Source of the DNA: Leptospiraceae bacterium
GTDB taxonomy: Bacteria > Spirochaetota > Leptospiria > Leptospirales > Leptospiraceae
Assembly (NCBI GenBank): GCA_024233865.1
Contig: JACKPA010000004.1
Span: 267,909-331,908 of the forward strand
Direction: 5' to 3'
DNA length: 64,000 nucleotides
A program made the translations under genes and the position numbers. Shown here piece after piece: positions 57,946 to 64,000 of this stretch. Every line of letters begins with the position of its first letter. Position 1 is the first letter of the stretch. The notes beneath the pieces were generated by a model. The model had not been told where the DNA came from. It saw nothing but the letters and a program-made list of their open reading frames with translations, and made no database searches.

Positions 57946-58054
57946 TGCTCCCTGAGCGTAGTCTTCCGTTCCCTGAGCGTAGTCTTCCGTTCCCTGAGCG
58001 TAGTCTTCCGTTCCCTGAGCGTAGTCTTCCGTTCCCTGAGCGTAGTCGAAGGGA
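57946..58054. repeat. 21-bp tandem repeat, five copies
   Basis: CCCTGAGCGTAGTC starts at 57950, 57971, 57992, 58013 and 58034, an exact 21-bp period with TTCCGTT between copies. The last copy reads CCCTGAGCGTAGTCGAAGGG, the dispersed element also found at 57771-57790. It occupies the gap directly downstream of cas2. An apparent short ORF across it is only the repeat in translation. Confidence 0.85.
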
Positions 58055-58064
58055 ACGAAGGGAA

Positions 58065-58361
58065 CTAAAAAAAGTAATCCTCCTCTCTATGAAAGAGTTC
58101 TCCTTTTCCCAGAATGATGGTATCTTTTTCCGCTGCACCTGAAATCGGGTAGATTCTGAGAGAATCCTCTTTTTCGTCCATCTGAATTTTAACTCTTTTT
58201 ACAAGAATTTCCAATTCTTCGGGTTTTTTGAATCTCACCTCAAAGACGGAATACTGAACCCTTTCTCCATGCCCGCCAAGGATTTTTATCACTTTATTAC
58301 GCCTTTTATCACCGGCTTTGTCAGAAGGAAAATCATAACATATCACATAGAGCTTATTCAT
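58065..58361 (-). CDS. cas2: CRISPR-associated endonuclease Cas2
   Basis: 98 residues. The N-terminal ferredoxin fold has the conserved Asp in YVICYDFPSDKAGDKRR. GERVQYSVFEVRF and DSLRIYPI are family-typical. With Cas1 it integrates new spacers. The start overlaps the cas1 end by 8 bases, and the array leader is downstream on the same strand. Confidence 0.95.
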   Translation of the reverse strand: MNKLYVICYDFPSDKAGDKRRNKVIKILGGHGERVQYSVFEVRFKKPEELEILVKRVKIQMDEKEDSLRIYPISGAAEKDTIILGKGELFHREEDYFF

Positions 58362-59340
58362 TTTGAAACTCTCCCATGGATAAGATTTTCTCTTCTTTTA
58401 GACAAGCTCTTGTCCAGCCAAGAAGAAAGCCCAGGGCATTGTAAAAAGAACCTTTGGCAAAACCATAGTTTTTTTCCTTTTTGATTTCATCCGCATAGAT
58501 TTTGAGAAACTTTTTTATGGCTTCCGGTTTTAAATAAAAGCCTTTGTCTCTTTTTTCAAAATCCTCTTCTTGGAGCATATTTAGGTTAAAGACTTTGAGA
58601 GTCAATCTATCACAAAAAGCAGGACGAAGAGGCTCAAAAATGTCATACGCCAAGCTAAGCCTTCCGTTTTCAATCGAATGGAAGAAACTCAAACAAGGAT
58701 CAAAACCAACTCCATTGATAGAAAAAGCAACTCGGCTGCTCGCCAGGGTATAAAGAAAAGAAAGGATAGAATTTCCAATATCTAAAGGAGGTCTTTTTGA
58801 CCTGCCGTTAAAAACATTGTTTTTTTTGAAAAGCCTTCCCAAACAATCAAAGTATTTTACGGCAAAACTTCCTTCAATTCCCATTAAACTGGAAATCTCA
58901 GTCGCGTTTTCTAACTTTTCTTTCCATTTTTGAAGTTCGTTGATTTCGCTTTTCAAATCAACGCTGTGTTTGGAAGAATCGCTGAGAAGAAGGATAGAAC
59001 TCTCGAACTTCCCTTTTAGGATTTCTTTGGAAAAATCCAGCCTAAACCTATCATCCAGAGACAGTTTATGCTGTAAAATCCTCAATTCAACACTTTTGGA
59101 AAAAGGTGATGCCAACTGTCCCAGTAACTCACCCTTAAAGTTATAAAAGGAAAAATCAATTCCACGCTTTAAGAATTCTTCCAAAACTTGAGTAGAAAAC
59201 TGGATATAACCAAAAATCTGAACACTATTCACATTTTTGATTTCCATCTCAAATATATTTTCACCGTTTTTTTTAAGCTGGATACGATCTCCGTATTTAT
59301 GGATAGACGTTCCGTGCTCCGCAATAAATAAATCAGCCAT
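58354..59340 (-). CDS. cas1: CRISPR-associated endonuclease Cas1
   Basis: 328 residues. The N-terminal beta domain ends near residue 85. The catalytic Glu is in MGIEGSFAVKYF, the His in LSFFHSIENG, and the acidic residues in LAYDIFEPLRP. The overall form is that of type III/I-associated Cas1. It is divergent from the CARF-RelE gene, with a 167-bp gap that holds a 16-bp motif also found at 61243. Confidence 0.95.
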   Translation of the reverse strand: MADLFIAEHGTSIHKYGDRIQLKKNGENIFEMEIKNVNSVQIFGYIQFSTQVLEEFLKRGIDFSFYNFKGELLGQLASPFSKSVELRILQHKLSLDDRFRLDFSKEILKGKFESSILLLSDSSKHSVDLKSEINELQKWKEKLENATEISSLMGIEGSFAVKYFDCLGRLFKKNNVFNGRSKRPPLDIGNSILSFLYTLASSRVAFSINGVGFDPCLSFFHSIENGRLSLAYDIFEPLRPAFCDRLTLKVFNLNMLQEEDFEKRDKGFYLKPEAIKKFLKIYADEIKKEKNYGFAKGSFYNALGFLLGWTRACLKEEKILSMGEFQNE

Positions 59341-59407
59341 ATAATAAAGCTCTCATTTTAAAAAATTTAAACTGCTTATTATAATGGAAATTTTAGAAAT
59401 TGCACGT

Positions 59408-59423
59408 CCGTAAACGTACCGGA
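59408..59423 (+). promoter_or_regulatory. 16-bp motif, copy A (possible operator)
   Basis: CCGTAAACGTACCGGA in the cas1/CARF divergent gap. The same 16 bases occur in opposite orientation at 61243-61258. The motif has partial dyad symmetry (CCGnnAnnnTnnCGG), as expected for a dimeric regulator, and stands out as GC-rich in AT-rich DNA. Confidence 0.55.
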
Positions 59424-59507
59424 ACGATATTTTTTTGCAAAATATGTAGAAAAAAATAATGACATCTATTTATGAAAGAAAGTTTTATATAAAGGGAGTA
59501 CAAATTT

Positions 59508-60605
59508 ATGAGAAAACTGATTTTATCTCCTTGCGGAACAAGCTTATTAACAAATGGTTCAAATGAAATTGAACGCAAATTGGTCAACAAACATGCAAAT
59601 GCAAACGAAATTCATGATGCAAATGACAAGAAGCTATTAGAAGAACGCATTCGCACAGTCCGAGAAAAATTATTGTCGTGCAGTTTTGAAGAAGCAAAAA
59701 AATTATCTGCCGAATTAAATGGAATTATTAGTTTATACAACGGCTTGATTCCAAAAGAGGCTTCTCAAGATTACTATATTTTGTTATGCACTGATACATG
59801 GTTGGGTGAGCAAACAGCTCTTTTGGTAGAAAGCTGGTTGAAAAAACAAAACCTAACCACAGAGGTGCGAAGACAGAAAGACCTGCAAACAAATAACCTT
59901 GAATCTTTCCAAGTCGCTTTGTCTGATTTGGTTAAATGGTGTGAAGAGGTTATTAAAGGTTATAAAGATTCTCAGTATTATGTAATATTTAATTTGACAG
60001 GTGGTTTTAAAAGTGTCCAAGGTTTCTTGCAAACACTTGCTTTGTTCTATGCGGATGAGTCTGTTTATATATTTGAAACGGGAAATGAATTGCTCCGGAT
60101 TCCTCGTTTACCGGTCAAAATGGCAGAAGTTGATTACATTCGTCAAAATTTAGCCGCTTTTCGTAGGCTCTCCCTGGAACTATCTGACAAATCTGACTCT
60201 ACGGAAAAGATTCCGGAAACATTTTTATTGGAAATAGATGGCGAAAAAACACTCTCAGCCTGGGGTGAAATCGTTTGGCATTCTGCTAAAAAGGAAATTT
60301 ATAAAGATTGCGTTTACGAATCACCCATAAACAAAGTCCGGTTTTCTCAGAAATTTTTAAAAAGTGTCGAAAATTTAGAAACTGATCGTTGTGTATTGGT
60401 TAATCAAAAAGTTGATCAGCTTTGCAAATATCTACAGACAAAACAGAATGTTAGTTCGCTTGATTTTAAAGAACTCAAGGGTAATCCAAAACCACCATCT
60501 ACCCACGAAATAGACGCATGGTCAGATAAAGATGCAAAAAGGATATTTTGCCATTATGAGAATGGTATTTTGGTTTTGGATGAATTGGGGAAGGGTTTTC
60601 ATTAA
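59508..60605 (+). CDS. CARF-domain effector with RelE-like C-terminus (Cami1-like)
   Basis: 365 residues. Residues about 1-190 are a CARF domain of the APE2256/Csm6 type, with SPCGTSLLTN at the start and FNLTGGFKSVQGFL near residue 160. A helical linker follows. The last about 85 residues (LKGNPKPPSTHEIDAW, AKRIFCHYENGILVLDELGK) resemble a RelE/HigB toxin fold. The known parallel is Cami1, a CARF-RelE protein that binds cyclic oligoadenylate made by Cas10 and cleaves ribosome-bound mRNA. GGGAG nine bases upstream marks the ATG. The CARF call is firm; the RelE call is moderate. Confidence 0.8.
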   Translation: MRKLILSPCGTSLLTNGSNEIERKLVNKHANANEIHDANDKKLLEERIRTVREKLLSCSFEEAKKLSAELNGIISLYNGLIPKEASQDYYILLCTDTWLGEQTALLVESWLKKQNLTTEVRRQKDLQTNNLESFQVALSDLVKWCEEVIKGYKDSQYYVIFNLTGGFKSVQGFLQTLALFYADESVYIFETGNELLRIPRLPVKMAEVDYIRQNLAAFRRLSLELSDKSDSTEKIPETFLLEIDGEKTLSAWGEIVWHSAKKEIYKDCVYESPINKVRFSQKFLKSVENLETDRCVLVNQKVDQLCKYLQTKQNVSSLDFKELKGNPKPPSTHEIDAWSDKDAKRIFCHYENGILVLDELGKGFH

Positions 60606-61123
60606 CCAACCACTTTATCCCGTATCTTTTGAAATTCCCGAATAGCCATGGCATCAAAAACGTTGTCCATGCGATTTCTTACTCCGTTTATTTGCTCTTT
60701 CAATTCAACCCTGACATTGTTGATTTCTTCTTTAAGTTCTATCCGGACACCGTTTATTTCCTCTTTTAATTCTGTCCGAACATTGTTTATTTCTTCTTTC
60801 AGTTCTGTCCGGACAGCATTAATTTCTATTTTTTGTTCTTTGAACCTTCTGTCCATTTGCTCTTTTAGCTCAACCCTGACACCGTTTATTTCTTCTTTAA
60901 GTTCTGTCCTGACACCGTTTATTTCTTCTTTAAGTTCTATCCGAACACCGTTGATTTCTTCTTTTAACTCGATTCTTTGCTTGTCCATTTTGGAATCCAG
61001 TTTTGCAATATCTGCCTTTAATTCTGTTTTAATGTCTTTTCCGGAATCCTTGATTAGTTTGTACATCCCAATAAGGATCGTAACTACCGAAATAATCATT
61101 CCTATTAAGGTTTTGTATTCCAT
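60602..61123 (-). CDS. Membrane-anchored hendecad coiled-coil protein
   Basis: 173 residues. One N-terminal transmembrane helix (TLIGMIISVVTILIGMYKL) is followed by a linker and about ten 11-residue repeats of the form RxELKEEINGV, ending NRMDNVFDAMAIREF. The 11-residue period predicts a right-handed hendecad coiled coil. It converges with and overlaps the CARF gene by four bases. It starts near the second copy of the 16-bp motif. The function is unknown; it could be a membrane partner of the CRISPR effector or a passenger. Confidence 0.75.
   Translation of the reverse strand: MEYKTLIGMIISVVTILIGMYKLIKDSGKDIKTELKADIAKLDSKMDKQRIELKEEINGVRIELKEEINGVRTELKEEINGVRVELKEQMDRRFKEQKIEINAVRTELKEEINNVRTELKEEINGVRIELKEEINNVRVELKEQINGVRNRMDNVFDAMAIREFQKIRDKVVG
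60671..60993. repeat. 33-bp tandem repeats encoding the hendecad coil
   Basis: About ten imperfect 33-bp units inside the coiled-coil gene, each encoding one 11-residue repeat. One pair of units (around the MDRRFKEQ segment) has diverged. The arrangement would allow repeat-number change by slippage or recombination. Confidence 0.75.
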
Positions 61124-61242
61124 TTTCTAACTCCATAAGTAATTATAATGCTTTATACATATAATGGGTATAAAAATACAAAGTTGGTACTCAAATTCTT
61201 AAAAAAAATTAAGTTTTTTGAAAAAAAAATAACTTTTTCTCC

Positions 61243-61258
61243 TCCGGTACGTTTACGG
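61243..61258 (-). promoter_or_regulatory. 16-bp motif, copy B (possible operator)
   Basis: Reverse complement of CCGTAAACGTACCGGA, in the divergent gap between the coiled-coil gene and the WYL regulator. See copy A at 59408. The gap 61124-61429 otherwise holds AT-rich DNA and the 31-bp WYL box. Confidence 0.55.
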
Positions 61259-61364
61259 TCTTGGTTTTTTGGGCTTGATGTGTTATAAATATCATGAAGA
61301 AGAAGCCAATAGTGTAAAGTAATTTGTGTGGAGAATGTAAAAGTCCAAACTTTCATTTTTTTCC

Positions 61365-61395
61365 AAAATTCAAAAAAAGATGTTGATACAAAATC
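61365..61395 (+). promoter_or_regulatory. 31-bp box upstream of the CRISPR WYL gene
   Basis: Matches 22539-22569 (other strand) at 30 of 31 positions, in both cases 34-35 bases before the start codon of a WYL paralogue. It contains TTGATA, which could be a -35 element. Confidence 0.5.
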
Positions 61396-61429
61396 AATAA
61401 AAAAACAAAAAATCATAGGTGAGTTAAAA

Positions 61430-62419
61430 TTGAAACTAAAAATGTCTGATATAGAATCCGATCCACAAAATCTAAAATTAAAACACCTATTGGAATGTTT
61501 TTATATCCTTGGCATAATTGAAAGTCAGGGCATTTATTTAACTCAAAATGAAAAAGGTATCAAACTTACATACACAAATATTGTAAAACTTCTAGATATT
61601 TTGTTTGATGACAAACAGAAAAAAACACCCGATTATACAAGAAGAATCAAAACGGCTAGGAGTATTTTTAACTCCCTTAGCAAAGATTTTATTATTAAAG
61701 GAAGGGCACAAGGTGTCGGATTCGAAAAAAAAATTTCGGCTTCTTCTCTTGCCATTCTCAAACGAGACAAAGCATATACTGCTCTCTTGGTTATATTTTT
61801 AAGTTTGCTTTACTACAAAGACAGTGTTTATATTGATTTTTTTAAGCAGCTCTTAGAGCAAGATTATCCTATTCATTTTCTAACAATTGTCCATAATGCA
61901 ATTGAAAATAAATTACCTATACGGTTTGAATACACCAACCGGAAACAGGAAACTCACGAAGTTGATGATTTTGTACCGGTTAAACTAAGGTTTAAAGACG
62001 GACATTGGATGCTTGTCGGATGGGATCAGCCAAAGGGAAATTGGAACCAATACATGATCCACAGTATAAAAGAGCTAAAAGTGTATTTCAAAAAGCCAAG
62101 ATTCAAAATTCCGGAATTCAAAATGGAAGAATATCTCAAACATTCTTTTGGTCACGCCGTCTTAAATGATTCCGAAGTGTTTAAAATTGAAATCAGAGTA
62201 CCTTTGGAAAATTCGGAAGCGGTTCAAAAGAGAAACCAAGAAGGAGAATGGAAAATAAATGCGGATCATTGTATTTGGACGGTTTATGCCTATGACCCTG
62301 ACGAAGTGATCAACTATGTCTTTCGGTGGAACGGATGTTTGGAAATTATCAGTCCTGAATCTATCAGAAAAAAATTTCTGGATAGGTTAAAGGCTATTAC
62401 AAAAATGTATGAGGGATAA
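61430..62419 (+). CDS. WYL-domain transcriptional regulator of the CRISPR locus
   Basis: 329 residues from a TTG at 61430 with GGTGAG about seven bases before it. An ATG at 61442 lies too far from that site, and the frame open from 61328 has no support. The TTG start gives MKLKMSDIESD, matching MKQKMPDIESD of the 329-residue paralogue at 21515. A helical DNA-binding N-terminus, a WYL domain with HWMLVGWDQPKGNWNQYM and a WCX-like C-terminus are present. WYL proteins regulate or assist several CRISPR types. The end overlaps cas6 by 11 bases, so they are one operon. Confidence 0.85.
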   Translation: MKLKMSDIESDPQNLKLKHLLECFYILGIIESQGIYLTQNEKGIKLTYTNIVKLLDILFDDKQKKTPDYTRRIKTARSIFNSLSKDFIIKGRAQGVGFEKKISASSLAILKRDKAYTALLVIFLSLLYYKDSVYIDFFKQLLEQDYPIHFLTIVHNAIENKLPIRFEYTNRKQETHEVDDFVPVKLRFKDGHWMLVGWDQPKGNWNQYMIHSIKELKVYFKKPRFKIPEFKMEEYLKHSFGHAVLNDSEVFKIEIRVPLENSEAVQKRNQEGEWKINADHCIWTVYAYDPDEVINYVFRWNGCLEIISPESIRKKFLDRLKAITKMYEG

Positions 62420-63329
62420 TTTGTTAAAATCAAAGTTACATTTTTCCAGAGTTTGTGTGCATTTGGTTGCAGAAGAAGACTGCGAGTTACCTGAATTTAC
62501 GGGTTCACTCTTGCGAGGTGCATTTGGTCATGCTCTTAAAAAAGCTTTTTGTGTGATGCACCATAGAGATTGCGGAAGCTGTCTTGTTTCCAATTCCTGC
62601 GGGTATTTTCAGGTGTTTGAAAGCATGAGTGATACCTACAAAAGCATGGGTTTTCACTACAAATCACATCCGTACATCATAATTCCTTCAACCAAAAACG
62701 TATTTATGAAAGATGATATACTAAAATTCAAGTTAACCATGTTTGGAGAGTATAAAAAATACATTCCATATTTTGTGTATGCCTTTCAATTAATGGGTGA
62801 ATTGGGTTTTGGAAAAAATCGACATAAATTTTCCCTCTTGTCTGTTACCGATGATTTGTCAAAAGAAGAAATTTACGAAGAGGGAAGATTATTTCCTGAA
62901 AAAATCATCAACACAAGCTTGCAATTGTATACAAATACAGTTCCCCAGCTAGGTGAAGTATTACCTGTAGAATTTGTAACTCCTGCTAGATTTGCCGAAA
63001 AAGGTAAAACCGTATCCAATTTGAATGGTGACTTGTTATTGGCAAGTATGGTTCGCCGTTATAGTATGATGAACACGTTTTATGGAGAATATGTGCAAGA
63101 AGACGTAGATTCTCTGGAGATAAACCTACAACCCATACAAAGAGAAAAATACGTTAGTTGGAAGAGATATTCCAACAGACAAAACAAACATGTACCACAG
63201 GGAGGAATTTTGGGAATCTATAACATCCTCAATCCGAAGGAAAAATTGTACAAATTTATCAAAACGATGGAAGTGTTACACATTGGAAAAAATACGAGTT
63301 TTGGCTTGGGGCAAATAAAGGTAGGGTAG
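62409..63329 (+). CDS. cas6: Cas6-family pre-crRNA endoribonuclease (RAMP)
   Basis: 306 residues. FTGSLLRGAFGHALKKAF followed by a Cys-rich segment (CGSCLVSNSCGYF) is typical of a divergent Cas6 group. The Gly-rich loop KNTSFGLGQIKVG ends the protein. It would cut the repeat transcript to leave the ATTGAGAC handle. It starts inside the WYL gene end and is followed after two bases by cas10. Confidence 0.82.
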   Translation: MRDNLLKSKLHFSRVCVHLVAEEDCELPEFTGSLLRGAFGHALKKAFCVMHHRDCGSCLVSNSCGYFQVFESMSDTYKSMGFHYKSHPYIIIPSTKNVFMKDDILKFKLTMFGEYKKYIPYFVYAFQLMGELGFGKNRHKFSLLSVTDDLSKEEIYEEGRLFPEKIINTSLQLYTNTVPQLGEVLPVEFVTPARFAEKGKTVSNLNGDLLLASMVRRYSMMNTFYGEYVQEDVDSLEINLQPIQREKYVSWKRYSNRQNKHVPQGGILGIYNILNPKEKLYKFIKTMEVLHIGKNTSFGLGQIKVG

Positions 63330-63331
63330 GT

Positions 63332-64000
63332 ATGGATGAAATTGAATCAAAGATTTACTTGGTATATGCTGCGTTTTTACACGACATAGGAAAAATTGCT
63401 CAAAGGACAGGGGAAGCAGCCAAAAGCTATAATAATGAAACCATTTACCAAATGCTAATGCCATATTTCCACCAAGGCAAACCTAGCCATTTCCATGCTT
63501 TGTATACTTATGATTTTATGGAAGAAAGGAAACACTTTTCTTATTGTAAAGTGGGTGGCGGAGAGCCGGAAGACAACATAGCGACTTTAGCTTTTAAGCA
63601 CCACAACCCTTCTACGCCTTTGCAAAAGCTAATGGCTGAAGCAGATAGGCTTTCTTCCGGGCAAGATAGAAAAGAAAAAGATGAAGCAGATGAGCAAGAC
63701 ATTAAAGGGCAGAAAGCCTATCTCAAAGTTCCACTGCAATCTCTATTTGGAATGATAAACTTAGATAAGGAAAAAGAAAACAAGCCTAAAGACAATCACT
63801 ACCTACCTTTGCAAGTCTTTCCAAAAGATTTCAAAGAGCTTTTTCCGCAAAAAAAGGGAGAATTGAAACCAAATTATGGTGAACCTCTAACAAATGAATA
63901 CAAAAAAGTCTACAGTTCTTTCTGTAGGCAATTAGATGAATTCGTTCCTGAAATTCCCAAAACATTTTGGGACTTAAATCAGTTTTTGATTTTATGTGAA
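63332..64000 (+). CDS. cas10: Type III Cas10/Csm1, N-terminal part
   Basis: Starts at the ATG at 63332, two bases after cas6, and is open for 223 codons to the window edge. The N-terminal HD nuclease domain has FLHDIGKIAQR (His17-Asp18) and, later, LAFKHHNPSTPLQKLMAEADRLSSG, the metal-site block typical of Csm1. The palm/GGDD cyclase domain lies beyond the window. This gene identifies the system as type III (III-A or III-D like); a CARF effector nearby is consistent with cyclic oligoadenylate signalling. Confidence 0.9.
   Translation, partial: MDEIESKIYLVYAAFLHDIGKIAQRTGEAAKSYNNETIYQMLMPYFHQGKPSHFHALYTYDFMEERKHFSYCKVGGGEPEDNIATLAFKHHNPSTPLQKLMAEADRLSSGQDRKEKDEADEQDIKGQKAYLKVPLQSLFGMINLDKEKENKPKDNHYLPLQVFPKDFKELFPQKKGELKPNYGEPLTNEYKKVYSSFCRQLDEFVPEIPKTFWDLNQFLILCE

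Noticed and set aside
57902..58138. Open frame on the minus strand with repeated LRSGNGR units
   Set aside because: It is the translation of the 21-bp tandem repeat and overlaps cas2; no ribosome site or homology.
60648..61130. 160-codon plus-strand frame opposite the coiled-coil gene
   Set aside because: It is the antisense shadow of the 33-bp repeats; the minus-strand frame has a sensible membrane anchor and hendecad coil.
61328..61429. N-terminal extension of the CRISPR WYL gene
   Set aside because: The paralogue lacks it, the segment contains the 31-bp upstream box, and a ribosome site precedes the TTG at 61430.

Overview
The window is AT-rich chromosomal DNA that looks like a free-living spirochaete of the Leptospira group. 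The points in favour are a short HemA directly followed by a HemC protein with a HemD-like C-terminal half, BatA/BatB vWA proteins, a DUF1574-like SGNH protein, and an abundance of multi-PAS hybrid histidine kinases. The taxonomy is an inference from gene content. No rRNA, tRNA, transposase or integrase was recognised.

Layout. 0-16.3 kb: signalling. The tail of an EAL protein is followed by a hybrid kinase with a phytochrome-like but chromophore-pocket-degenerate N-terminus, a TPR protein, an orphan ParA, a dinucleotide-binding oxidoreductase, Tex, envelope/glycan-type membrane proteins, and a second hybrid kinase with a LOV blue-light domain coupled to a REC-kinase. 16.3-27.4 kb: housekeeping and hypotheticals (NAD-kinase-like protein, HU, EF-P, a WYL regulator, UbiE/MenG, HemCD, HemA). 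27.6-32.6 kb: a 1660-residue Nudix / kinase-like / P-loop NTPase / Nudix-like protein, the most unusual gene here. 32.6-38.7 kb: accessory DNA with tandem small membrane paralogues, a DUF559 nuclease, palindromic repeats, a frameshifted lipoprotein, a DUF433-Uma2 pair and an outer-membrane protein broken by two frameshifts. 38.8-48.4 kb: a plus-strand run of gatB, a GH57 glycosidase, treY, an exosortase and an MFS transporter.

48.4-52.6 kb: a five-gene minus-strand operon (acyl-CoA dehydrogenase, TetR, APH-type kinase, DUF6285, SDR). It matches the LvaA-D set for breakdown of 4-hydroxyacyl-CoAs and has a TetR-type operator and a strong promoter in front. 52.7-56.4 kb: an orphan DNA methyltransferase and a bat operon. 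56.6-64 kb: a type III CRISPR-Cas locus with a 12-repeat array, cas2, cas1, a CARF-RelE-like ancillary effector, a membrane hendecad coiled-coil protein, a WYL regulator, cas6 and the start of cas10/csm1, which runs off the window.

The CRISPR array is read on the minus strand. Its leader side faces cas2 and holds two duplicated hairpin units and a 21-bp tandem repeat. A 16-bp motif occurs once in each intergenic promoter region flanking the CARF effector module, in opposite orientation. The CRISPR WYL regulator has a close paralogue 40 kb away with a conserved upstream 31-bp box. Together these suggest a dedicated regulatory circuit for the locus.
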